DNA of 7,450 nt from Planctomycetota bacterium (GCA_021805585.1 JAJZEY010000205.1:1-7450); one strand, 5' to 3'; shown: positions 1-4,926, counted from the stretch's first letter. Notes: a model not told the origin generated them from the sequence alone. Translations and numbers: made by a program.

Positions 1-878
1 GTCCGCGGGTGCACCACCACGCAATCGAGTTTAAGGACGGATTGAATATCCACGGCCAGCTTAACGGCCGCCGAGTCGTCCGCGGGGGCGGCCGGCAGCT
101 TTAGTGCCCGGGCGACCTGTTGTGCCTCCTTAAGATTCAGGCCTAAAACGACCTGAACATGCCGCTGAAGTTTCTCCAGAAGTTTGAGCGCGCCTAGAAG
201 GTCTTCCACTGTCCGCTTTTCCGGGTCGGCCAGATCAACGAAAAATAGTTTCCCCTGCATCTGGATTTCGGGAAATATATCGGCGATCAAATGCTCCCAG
301 ATTTCGTTCATCCAGGTCAGCATGGTCCAGTTCACCGTCGCAACAAGTCGCGACGATTTGATCATGGCCACCAGTTTGTCCCGGCCAACACGTGCCTGAA
401 TGGTCGCCCAGTTGATATCGGCAATCGCGGTGAGTTTGCCCAGCATGAGCTTGCCATCCAGAAATTCCAGCGCATCGGTATTGCATGGCTCCGCGATGCT
501 GATCACCGTGGAGATTTTCGCCATCGGCTGAAATACCGGGTGAATTTCCGGATAGCCCACGCCCCCTAAATAGGTCACCTTAAAACCGAACGAGGCCATG
601 GCATTGGCCATAATCGGACCATTGCCGCCCAACTTACGCTGGACGCGCACCAGTTCGATATTGGCGCTTTGGCCGGCCGCCTCGGCGGTGCGGCGTGAAA
701 ACTGGGCAATCGTTTCCATCCGCTGAAATTCCGTGGCACTGGACCGTTTGTCCACCACATGAATAATTTCATCCACAAAGCCATCCAGCCCGATCAAGGC
801 GTCAATCTGTGTGGGATGGGCCGCCGCCAGCTTGTCAGCAACGGCTGCGCAAATGTCCGACCGGGAGGGTTGATCCAT
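1..878 (-). CDS. PfkB-family carbohydrate kinase, C-terminus beyond window
   Basis: The frame reads from an ATG at 878-876 to the window edge without a stop, giving the first 292 residues. A GGAG about 9 bases upstream supports this start. The N-terminus has the ribokinase/PfkB pattern: a strand with GLDGFVDE (about residues 30-37), where this family usually binds the sugar, then KLGGNGPIMANA (about 82-93) and VTYLGGVG (101-108), which match the first PfkB signature. The middle has a strand-like VNWTMLTWM, FFVDLADPEKR and VVLGLNLKEA, consistent with the alpha/beta fold. The C-terminal signature with the catalytic Asp (GAGD) lies outside the window, so activity cannot be judged. These enzymes transfer the ATP gamma-phosphate to a sugar or nucleoside in the cytoplasm; the substrate is not predictable here. 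The gene lies 203 bases downstream of the GH39 gene on the same strand, which hints at linked sugar use but may have its own promoter. Confidence 0.85.
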   Translation of the reverse strand, partial: MDQPSRSDICAAVADKLAAAHPTQIDALIGLDGFVDEIIHVVDKRSSATEFQRMETIAQFSRRTAEAAGQSANIELVRVQRKLGGNGPIMANAMASFGFKVTYLGGVGYPEIHPVFQPMAKISTVISIAEPCNTDALEFLDGKLMLGKLTAIADINWATIQARVGRDKLVAMIKSSRLVATVNWTMLTWMNEIWEHLIADIFPEIQMQGKLFFVDLADPEKRTVEDLLGALKLLEKLQRHVQVVLGLNLKEAQQVARALKLPAAPADDSAAVKLAVDIQSVLKLDCVVVHPR

Positions 879-914
879 TGATATTGTCTCCAGAAAACCG
901 AATGTAAGGCCATG

Positions 915-923
915 AGGATAACA
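915..923 (-). promoter_or_regulatory. Candidate extended -10 promoter of the PfkB-type kinase gene
   Basis: On the minus strand the sequence TGTTATCCT fits the extended -10 form (TG-N-TATnnT) and lies about 37 bases upstream of the kinase start. No -35 box is recognisable at the proper distance. Upstream of it a small hairpin (arms GGCGG and CCGCC, 928-942) lacks a T tract. Weak evidence; read-through from the GH39 gene is equally possible. Confidence 0.25.
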
Positions 924-1007
924 GGTTGGCGGCGCGACCGCCATATCTCGTGCAATCTTACGCCTGCAAATCAGGATTGACGGAGTACGAATGGCCCAGA
1001 TGGGTCA

Positions 1008-1025
1008 GGCGGGTTGGGCGGGTTG
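1008..1025. repeat. Two tandem copies of a 9-base repeat (GGCGGGTTG)
   Basis: GGCGGGTTG occurs twice head to tail in the 203-base gap between the GH39 stop and the kinase start. No function is suggested. The rest of this gap holds no gene. Confidence 0.6.
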
Positions 1026-1081
1026 AGCGGGCCGACACATCGTCATGACCACCTGATGCAAGAACAGAGTGGAAGTGAAGT

Positions 1082-2665
1082 TTAAACCACCTGATCCACC
1101 AGCATCACGGACCATGGCGAAAGGTTTCTCCGGATGTTCAGAGTGCCTTGGCCATCCGCCAGGACGGTCTGGTGATCCGTGGCTAAGGCGGCGCGCCGCA
1201 ATTTCTGCGTCTGCTCCAGGGAAAGCGATGCGGGCGATCCCATTTGTTCCCACGCGGTTACCACATTGCCATGATCGCGATCCATACTTTCCAGCGTAAA
1301 CGCCTGACCGGCCGTGAATCCGGGCATTACAATTTCCAAATTGGTTGCCGAACCCATGGCCAGAATCCGCCGCGCCCCATCCGCATTTTCCATGGATGCG
1401 GGAATGGAAAGTTTCATTTCGGGCGGATAATGATAAACCAGAATGGTCATCTTTCCTGATTCGCTATGGCGTGTCACCACCGCGCCGGGAATTGCGGAAA
1501 CCAATTCATCACCCAGTGCGTTCAGAAAGCGATAGGCGTGAAACACCGGCTTGGGAATACCCTGAAAATTGATCATGCCAAAGCCGCCATGAAAGGGCGT
1601 ATCGCCGGCACCACCTTCTTCAAACACATCCGTAAAGGTCCAATAGGAAAGCGAATCCACCAGGCCGATGGATTCCAGATTGGCCTTGACCACAAAAGTG
1701 GCGGCCTGCAGAAAATCATGGGTATGATCCCGCGGCGAGGAGCTGGAACTCCATTCGGTTAAATGAATCTCGGCGGCCGGAAAGGCAGATTTATCCACAA
1801 TCGCCCGCAATAACGCCAGGTCGCGCGGTGTGGCCCCGGCACCACGGGTGTGGCCGCGGCTTTGCCCATGCGAATCCAATGGCCAATCGGTGGGGTAAGG
1901 ATGGCAGGAAATAAAATCCAGCGGCAGATTTTCGCGCCGACAGAATTCCATGAACGGTTCAATCCAGACCGGCTTCCAGTTCAGGGCGTCCAGGTCTTCG
2001 GCGTTGAGCACGGATGTATGACACGACAAATCCTCGGTCTGACCGTCAAACCGCGCATCGGGCACAAAATTGCTGGTGGCCGGGCCGCCGACGCGCAACT
2101 GGCCATCGATGGCCTTAATAGCCCGGACGCTTACCTTATAAAGCTCGAAATACTGGTCGCGCGTGCCGGTGAAAAAAGGCTTGAGATTCGGCTCATTCCA
2201 GATTTCAAAATACCATTGGCGCACTTCCTGAATTCCGTAGCGGTCCACCCAGTGGCGGACGGTTCGCGACACAAGTTCAGACCAGGTCTGGTAGTTGGTT
2301 GGCGGCGAACCGTTGGCTTTCCACCAGAAGACCGTGCCGGATTGTGTTGCCAGGTCGCCGGGGCAGAAGCCGAATTCCACAAACGGGCGGATGCCACGGG
2401 CCAGCAGGCTGTCAAAAAGTTCATCCACATACTGAAAATTGTAGATATCTTGGCCGCTGACGCGACGGAAAACAAACATGTCATCATGAAAAAGCCCATG
2501 AAAGCGTATGTATCGAAAGCCACAGTTTTCCACCGCCCGTTCAAGCTGCGAAAGCCAGTTGGCTCGCAACCCTTCATTGGCGCGGCCGGCCCCGACGCAC
2601 AGGCTCCAGAAATGGACCAGCGGGCTTGCGGCGTCCCGGCGATGTATAGATATAGAAATTGACAT
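1082..2665 (-). CDS. GH39-family glycoside hydrolase, probable intracellular beta-xylosidase
   Basis: This 527-residue protein matches GH39 beta-xylosidases: a TIM barrel (about residues 10-390) followed by a beta-rich C-terminal part (about 395-527). The acid/base is E158 in FEIWNEPNL and the nucleophile is E304 in IHLTEWSSS, both in the order and spacing known for the family. Other barrel segments are YIRFHGLF (52-59), RPFVEFGF (93-100), DFISCHPYP (250-258) and SYWTFTDVFEE (340-350). There is no signal peptide, so it should act in the cytoplasm on imported xylo-oligosaccharides or other beta-xylosides by a retaining mechanism. GH39 also holds alpha-L-iduronidases and other activities, so the exact substrate is open. 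The ATG at 2665 is preceded by AAGGAA at 2678-2673, 7 bases upstream of the start, which decides the start. Length is normal. The kinase gene follows on the same strand. Confidence 0.92.
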   Translation of the reverse strand: MSISISIHRRDAASPLVHFWSLCVGAGRANEGLRANWLSQLERAVENCGFRYIRFHGLFHDDMFVFRRVSGQDIYNFQYVDELFDSLLARGIRPFVEFGFCPGDLATQSGTVFWWKANGSPPTNYQTWSELVSRTVRHWVDRYGIQEVRQWYFEIWNEPNLKPFFTGTRDQYFELYKVSVRAIKAIDGQLRVGGPATSNFVPDARFDGQTEDLSCHTSVLNAEDLDALNWKPVWIEPFMEFCRRENLPLDFISCHPYPTDWPLDSHGQSRGHTRGAGATPRDLALLRAIVDKSAFPAAEIHLTEWSSSSSPRDHTHDFLQAATFVVKANLESIGLVDSLSYWTFTDVFEEGGAGDTPFHGGFGMINFQGIPKPVFHAYRFLNALGDELVSAIPGAVVTRHSESGKMTILVYHYPPEMKLSIPASMENADGARRILAMGSATNLEIVMPGFTAGQAFTLESMDRDHGNVVTAWEQMGSPASLSLEQTQKLRRAALATDHQTVLADGQGTLNIRRNLSPWSVMLVDQVV

Positions 2666-2918
2666 ATAGTTATTCCTTGTTTTATATTAAATTGGTTCGC
2701 GGGAATTTGTTCGCCGCTTCGCCCCAGGGCCATGGCCCCCTAAGGCCCCGGCGCGTCGCCCGCCGGCCTCCGCGGAACCGGACCGATGCGGATCGGCGCG
2801 GCAGTGGCCGAGGCGGGGCATCGCGCGGCTAAATTGGCTCCGCCGGAAACCCGCACGGACCCGATCGCGTGGAAAGCTCCACCGGCCAATAATGATATAA
2901 CGGATTTCAGCCAGCCGC

Positions 2919-2937
2919 GACAGCGGACTGACAGCGG
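2919..2937. repeat. Short direct repeat GACAGCGG, period 11
   Basis: GACAGCGG occurs at 2919-2926 and 2930-2937, separated by three bases. It is one of several small duplications in this intergenic stretch. Confidence 0.5.
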
Positions 2938-2941
2938 CTTT

Positions 2942-2966
2942 GGCGCACGGCGAATTGCCGTGTGCC
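2942..2966. other. Strong intergenic hairpin, 10-base arms
   Basis: GGCGCACGGC (2942-2951) pairs with GCCGTGTGCC (2957-2966) through ten pairs, one of them G-T, with a five-base loop. No T tract follows on either strand, so a standard intrinsic terminator is not supported. It lies about 150 bases downstream of the first S23-type gene, so a transcript-end or stability role is possible. Confidence 0.5.
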
Positions 2967-2973
2967 CCGCCGT

Positions 2974-2997
2974 TCAGGTGGCCGCTCAGGTGGCCGA
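2974..2997. repeat. Two tandem copies of a 12-base unit (TCAGGTGGCCGM)
   Basis: TCAGGTGGCCGC at 2974-2985 is followed directly by TCAGGTGGCCGA at 2986-2997. The two differ only in the last base. Function unknown. Confidence 0.6.
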
Positions 2998-3113
2998 CCG
3001 GGAAGCTCGCGCAGGCTGGCAAACTTGCAACTTTAAATCAGAACCTGACACGCCTTTCCTGTATTCGTATGCCGTTGGAAAGTTGAAAACAAAATCCCAA
3101 ATTCGCCCCAGGT

Positions 3114-3470
3114 TCACAGCGATGGACGCGGACGTAAGCGGGAGTTGACCTGAAAAGGAATCCAATCCGACGCGGGACGTTTTCGGCAATGGGTTTCCAA
3201 CGCCATAAGGTTTCGACGGAACCCAATTTCCAATAACGCCACACATTCCTGCGCGGAGCCTCTGGCGATCATGAAAAAGTTTTTGCGGTCTGGAATCGTG
3301 AACCGTCCGTTGCCTTCAGCGATGTTGGCGGCGACGGACACGCTGGCGCGGTTCAGTTGGTCTGAAAGAAATCCGTATCCGCGTGGGAATTTTTCAGTGG
3401 TGGCGCACACAAGATCGGCGAAGGCTATCGCTTTTTGGTAGACGATAAGTTTTTCAAAAGTGAAGGCCAT
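3114..3470 (-). CDS. Four-helix-bundle protein (S23/IVP family), copy 1 with altered C-terminus
   Basis: A 118-residue frame whose first 86 residues equal those of the neighbouring copy 2. It has the hallmarks of the 23S rRNA intervening-sequence protein family: FEKLIVYQKA at 5-14, QLNRASVSVAANIAEGNGR at 38-56, and FMIARGSAQECVALLEI at 66-82. Such small helical proteins form oligomeric bundles; their cellular role is poorly known, and relatives include the Avd accessory protein of diversity-generating retroelements. From residue 87 on it departs from copy 2: a short resemblance (ALETHCR against TMDIHCR) is followed by a basic, proline-containing tail without the expected last helix (EEISKMLSGLI in copy 2). 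The copy may therefore be non-functional or chimeric. A weak GGGA lies about 6 bases before the ATG. The leader upstream is the structured region shared by both copies. Confidence 0.65.
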   Translation of the reverse strand: MAFTFEKLIVYQKAIAFADLVCATTEKFPRGYGFLSDQLNRASVSVAANIAEGNGRFTIPDRKNFFMIARGSAQECVALLEIGFRRNLMALETHCRKRPASDWIPFQVNSRLRPRPSL

Positions 3471-3490
3471 CTGTTTTCCCGGGATGAAAG

Positions 3491-3595
3491 TAGAAAGTAG
3501 AAAGTAGACCGCAGGAGGGCTTTCCCGTTTCGGCGACAGCCGCTCTTTGGCCTGGACCTTATGTGCTCTACTCTCTACTCTCTAAATTCTCCTGC
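3491..3595 (-). promoter_or_regulatory. Structured 5' leader of S23-type gene, copy 1 (long stem, possible pseudoknot)
   Basis: Bases 3491-3508 pair with 3567-3584 over 18 positions. In RNA of the minus strand (sense for the gene) this gives 16 Watson-Crick and two G-U pairs; in RNA of the plus strand the same two positions would be A-C mismatches. The arms are built of 7-base repeats: GAAAGTA three times (3486-3506) and CTCTACT twice (3566-3579) on the plus strand. Inside the 58-base loop is a small hairpin (CGGC/GCCG, 3531-3542). In addition 3511-3517 is complementary to 3589-3595 (GCAGGAG/CTCCTGC), which would cross the long stem as a pseudoknot. The stem ends about 20 bases before the start codon. 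Confidence 0.6.
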
Positions 3596-3598
3596 TCT

Positions 3599-3619
3599 AT
3601 TTTTGCCTTTGGCAAAAAT
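3599..3619. repeat. Perfect 9-bp inverted repeat at the end of repeat copy 1
   Basis: ATTTTTGCC (3599-3607) and GGCAAAAAT (3611-3619) are perfect complements around a three-base loop. On each strand the T run is on the 5' arm and no T run follows, so it is not built like an intrinsic terminator. It begins four bases after the stop codon of copy 2 and marks the boundary of the 409-bp identity. Confidence 0.75.
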
Positions 3620-3623
3620 TAGC

Positions 3624-3986
3624 TCAAACCTTCCGGTTTTCCAGGCCGTTGATCAGGCCGGAGAGCATTTTTGAAATTTCCTCCAGGTCTAAGCGGAGGC
3701 GGCAATGAATGTCCATCGTTACGAGCTTTCGACGGAACCCAATTTCCAATAACGCCACACATTCCTGCGCGGAGCCTCTGGCGATCATGAAAAAGTTTTT
3801 GCGGTCTGGAATCGTGAACCGTCCGTTGCCTTCAGCGATGTTGGCGGCGACGGACACGCTGGCGCGGTTCAGTTGGTCTGAAAGAAATCCGTATCCGCGT
3901 GGGAATTTTTCAGTGGTGGCGCACACAAGATCGGCGAAGGCTATCGCTTTTTGGTAGACGATAAGTTTTTCAAAAGTGAAGGCCAT
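3624..3986 (-). CDS. Four-helix-bundle protein (S23/IVP family), copy 2, full length
   Basis: This 120-residue protein has the usual length of the S23/IVP four-helix-bundle family. Helix 1 holds FEKLIVYQKAIAFADLV (5-21), followed by the family's most conserved block QLNRASVSVAANIAEGNGR (38-56), helix 3 with NFFMIARGSAQECVALLEI (64-82), and a last amphipathic helix ending EEISKMLSGLINGL (about 102-115). In Leptospira and Coxiella such proteins are encoded inside intervening sequences of 23S rRNA; here the gene stands alone, downstream of tRNA-Pro on the same strand. The ATG at 3986 has only a weak GGGA upstream. The leader between tRNA and start codon (about 148 bases) has a long stem, suggesting RNA-level control. 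No promoter is visible in between, so co-transcription with the tRNA is possible. Molecular function is unknown. Confidence 0.85.
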   Translation of the reverse strand: MAFTFEKLIVYQKAIAFADLVCATTEKFPRGYGFLSDQLNRASVSVAANIAEGNGRFTIPDRKNFFMIARGSAQECVALLEIGFRRKLVTMDIHCRLRLDLEEISKMLSGLINGLENRKV

Positions 3987-4006
3987 CTGTTTTCCCGGGA
4001 TGAAAG

Positions 4007-4111
4007 TAGAAAGTAGAAAGTAGACCGCAGGAGGGCTTTCCCGTTTCGGCGACAGCCGCTCTTTGGCCTGGACCTTATGTGCTCTACTCTCTACTCTCTA
4101 AATTCTCCTGC
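4007..4111 (-). promoter_or_regulatory. Structured 5' leader of S23-type gene, copy 2
   Basis: Identical to the leader of copy 1: 4007-4024 pairs with 4083-4100 (18 positions, two of them G-U in the sense RNA) and 4027-4033 is complementary to 4105-4111. Because it lies between the tRNA 3' end and the S23 start codon, this fold could form in a tRNA-linked transcript. Confidence 0.6.
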
Positions 4112-4114
4112 TCT

Positions 4115-4135
4115 ATTTTTGCCTTTGGCAAAAAT
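4115..4135. repeat. Perfect 9-bp inverted repeat between S23 leader and tRNA-Pro
   Basis: Same hairpin as at 3599-3619 (arms ATTTTTGCC and GGCAAAAAT). Its last base is the tRNA discriminator position. It would present a stem directly after the tRNA 3' end in a longer transcript, where tRNA 3' processing takes place. Confidence 0.7.
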
Positions 4136-4209
4136 CGGGGCGACAGGATTTGAACCTGCGACCCCCTGGTCCCAAACCAGGTGCTCTAGCCAAGCTGAGC
4201 TACGCCCCG
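4135..4209 (-). tRNA. tRNA-Pro, anticodon UGG
   Basis: The 75-base cloverleaf reads cleanly on the minus strand. The acceptor stem is CGGGGCG with CGCCCCG and discriminator A. The D arm is GCTC/GAGC with a GG-containing loop. The anticodon arm is CCTGG-TTTGGGA-CCAGG, giving anticodon TGG (proline, CCA codons). The variable region has five bases, and the T arm GCAGG/CCTGT carries loop TTCAAAT. The 3' CCA is not encoded, so it must be added after transcription. The gene matches the usual bacterial tRNA-Pro pattern, and the S23-type module follows immediately downstream. Confidence 0.97.
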
Positions 4210-4219
4210 TGCAAATGAC

Positions 4220-4266
4220 AACCGGACGATTGCCCGGTTCGCTGCGACTCCGACCGCTGTCAGGAG
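4220..4266 (-). other. Two hairpins in the leader between tRNA promoter and tRNA-Pro
   Basis: AACCGG (4220-4225) pairs with CCGGTT (4234-4239). CTCCGAC (4248-4254) pairs with GTC plus GGAG (4259-4266), with one bulged A. They would lie in the 5' leader of the precursor tRNA and may guide processing. Coding potential here is not convincing. Confidence 0.35.
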
Positions 4267-4274
4267 AGGACAAA

Positions 4275-4303
4275 AGTTTAACGCAAAAGCCCTGACTTTA
4301 CAA
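4275..4303 (-). promoter_or_regulatory. Candidate sigma70-type promoter for tRNA-Pro
   Basis: On the minus strand, TTGTAA (4303-4298) and TAAACT (4280-4275) are spaced by 17 bases, each matching 4 of 6 consensus bases. Predicted transcription starts near 4268, about 59 bases before the tRNA. Confidence 0.45.
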
Positions 4304-4376
4304 AAGCCGGTTGAATCCGCACGCGAAAAATTGGGGCGATGGGAAATAAAATGCAGTGTATTTGTTGAACCGCTTC

Positions 4377-4401
4377 AATTCTTAACGAAATTTTAAGAAT
4401 T
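4377..4401. promoter_or_regulatory. AT-rich dyad directly upstream of a strong -35 box
   Basis: AATTCTTAA (4377-4385) and TTAAGAATT (4393-4401) form a perfect 9-bp inverted repeat with a 7-base centre. It ends three bases before the TTGACA at 4405, a usual place for an activator or repressor site or an UP element. Confidence 0.45.
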
Positions 4402-4404
4402 CAC

Positions 4405-4432
4405 TTGACAATCGCAAATGCCTACGTATACT
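4405..4432 (+). promoter_or_regulatory. Strong sigma70-type promoter (TTGACA, 16 bases, TATACT)
   Basis: TTGACA at 4405-4410 is a perfect -35 box and TATACT at 4427-4432 matches 5 of 6 bases of the -10 box, with a 16-base spacer. Transcription would begin near 4439. No plus-strand protein gene follows for two kilobases, so a noncoding product is the best explanation. Confidence 0.65.
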
Positions 4433-4438
4433 TCCTCA

Positions 4439-4588
4439 TGTTCTGGGTGCGGAACACCAGTGAGACGCAGGAAACGAGCGACTTTGCTGAACGTAACCAC
4501 CGGAATGATTGACAATTTAACGGGATGGCCGTTTTGGTACCAATTGCGTTTAATTGCGTCAGGGTGCCACAGACAGCCACCCGGTTTT
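4439..4588 (+). ncRNA. Candidate small RNA driven by the promoter at 4405-4432
   Basis: The region behind the promoter holds several possible helices: CTGGTG-type pairing around 4443-4460 (CTG-G-GTG with CACCAG), AACGG/CCGTT (4519-4533), and two options near the end. One is GGGTG (4562-4566) with CACCC (4578-4582). The other is a closing helix CTGGGTG (4443-4449) with CACCCGG (4578-4584), followed by TTTT (4585-4588). I do not recognise a known family: the conserved blocks of tmRNA, RNase P RNA and SRP RNA are absent. The 3' end is uncertain, and the transcript could run on to the terminator at 4780. Confidence 0.35.
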
Positions 4589-4648
4589 AGTTAGCCCGAC
4601 CTTAGACGCGGATAACGCACCGAAAAGTGTGCGGACTATATGCGAAAC

Positions 4649-4668
4649 GATATCTAAAATTTGATATC
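4649..4668. promoter_or_regulatory. Dyad GATATC-N8-GATATC upstream of the small RNA promoter
   Basis: GATATC at 4649-4654 and again at 4663-4668 frames an AT-rich centre, making a 20-base dyad that ends five bases before the -35 element at 4674. Its position suggests an operator or activator site. Confidence 0.45.
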
Positions 4669-4673
4669 CGGCT

Positions 4674-4701
4674 TTGTTTAGTGTCTGGTCTGTGCTATAA
4701 T
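4674..4701 (+). promoter_or_regulatory. Promoter with perfect extended -10 (TGCTATAAT)
   Basis: TATAAT at 4696-4701 is a perfect -10 box preceded by TG-C, the extended -10 element. A partial -35 (TTGTTT, 4674-4679) lies 16 bases upstream. Transcription would start near 4708, exactly where the first helix of the following structured RNA begins. Confidence 0.75.
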
Positions 4702-4707
4702 GATCCT

Positions 4708-4788
4708 CGCCGCCACCGTGTGGGTTCCCACTTTGCCCACACGAAAGCTGTCGCGCCCCACTCGGCAGCCCCGTGGCGGCATTTTTTT
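4708..4788 (+). ncRNA. Small structured RNA, three-way junction with intrinsic terminator; family unrecognised
   Basis: Three helices nest cleanly. P1: GCCGCCAC (4709-4716) with GTGGCGGC (4773-4780), 8 perfect pairs. P2: CGTGTGGG (4717-4724) with CCCACACG (4736-4743), 8 perfect pairs, 11-base loop. P3: GCTGTCG (4747-4753) with CGGCAGC (4763-4769), 7 pairs with one G-U, 9-base loop. Junction linkers are none, AAA and CCC. P1 is followed by A and then seven T (4782-4788), so P1 also acts as terminator stem. A consensus promoter with extended -10 places the start one base before P1. The RNA is about 80 bases. Both hairpin loops contain CCCAC. The downstream plus strand has no gene nearby and the next gene is convergent, so this is an independent RNA rather than a riboswitch. 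Promoter, fold and terminator agree well; function is unknown. Confidence 0.75.
4773..4788 (+). terminator. Intrinsic terminator of the small RNA
   Basis: The 3' arm GTGGCGGC of helix P1 is followed by ATTTTTTT. The complete stem needs the 5' arm at 4709-4716. It is the clearest terminator in the window. Confidence 0.75.
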
Positions 4789-4926
4789 GCGCCGACCTTA
4801 TTTTTTCGCAAATACGTCTATCATTTCTTTCCCTGGCCCGCCTGTCGCACTCAAGACCACCATCCCGCATGAATTCAATTGCGCCCTTTTCCTACACGCC
4901 GCCACAACCGACCATCCCGCACTTTG
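4789..4926. other. Pyrimidine-rich spacer between small RNA and GH28 stop
   Basis: The plus strand is rich in C and T. No credible gene or clear terminator for the minus-strand GH28 gene is visible here. Confidence 0.4.

Larger units (their letters stand above)
2666..3113. other. GC-rich intergenic stretch without a convincing gene
   Basis: These 448 bases lie upstream of the GH39 gene and downstream of the first S23-type gene. The left end gives the GH39 ribosome binding site and an AT-rich patch (ATTTAATATAAAAC on the minus strand) that could serve as its -10 region. Open frames here are arginine-rich and without recognisable domains. The stretch contains a perfect palindrome (GGGCCATGGCCC, about 2726-2737), short tandem repeats and a strong hairpin, listed separately. 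Confidence 0.6.
3211..3619 (-). repeat. Direct repeat copy 1: 409 bp, identical to 3727-4135
   Basis: Read base by base, 3211-3619 equals 3727-4135 with a constant offset of 516. It covers the first 86 codons of the S23-type gene, its leader and the hairpin at 3599-3619. Identity ends abruptly at 3210 (G against C at 3726), where the coding tails diverge, and at 3620 (T against C at 4136), where copy 2 meets the tRNA gene. Confidence 0.95.
3727..4135 (-). repeat. Direct repeat copy 2: 409 bp, identical to 3211-3619
   Basis: Second copy of the perfect repeat. Its right end is position 4135, which is also the complement of the discriminator base of the tRNA-Pro gene, so the repeat abuts the tRNA. 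Together with the 107-base interval 3620-3726 it forms one 516-bp unit of the tandem duplication. Confidence 0.95.

Noticed and set aside
1850..2662. Plus-strand open frame of 270 residues opposite the GH39 gene
   Set aside because: It is the antisense shadow of a gene with clear GH39 catalytic motifs.
2687..3022. Minus-strand open frame of 111 residues in the GC-rich spacer
   Set aside because: Arginine- and proline-rich composition typical of chance frames in GC-rich DNA, no domain pattern, and it reads through short tandem repeats and hairpins.
2986..3246. Minus-strand frame of 86 residues overlapping the end of S23 copy 1
   Set aside because: Overlaps the better supported S23 frame, has no recognisable family pattern and no convincing ribosome site.
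3486..3586. GAAAGTA/CTCTACT repeats as a CRISPR array
   Set aside because: Units are seven bases, directly adjacent and without spacers.
4115..4135. Hairpin after tRNA-Pro as an intrinsic terminator
   Set aside because: The T run lies on the 5' arm and A run on the 3' arm on both strands; no T tract follows the stem.
3114..4135. Insertion sequence or integrase-borne element
   Set aside because: No transposase or integrase, no terminal inverted repeats at the unit ends beyond the small hairpin, and no target duplication that I can see.
4438..4512. A 24-codon frame beginning at the predicted start of the first small RNA transcript (leaderless peptide MFWVRNTSET...)
   Set aside because: No ribosome site, hydrophilic peptide without family features, and such short frames occur by chance. 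Worth revisiting only if ribosome profiling shows it.
4439..4788. tmRNA, RNase P RNA or SRP RNA in the noncoding stretch
   Set aside because: None of the hallmark conserved blocks of these RNAs can be found.
4559..4870. Minus-strand frame of 103 residues opposite the small RNA loci
   Set aside because: No domain pattern, and the opposite strand shows promoters, a structured RNA and a terminator.
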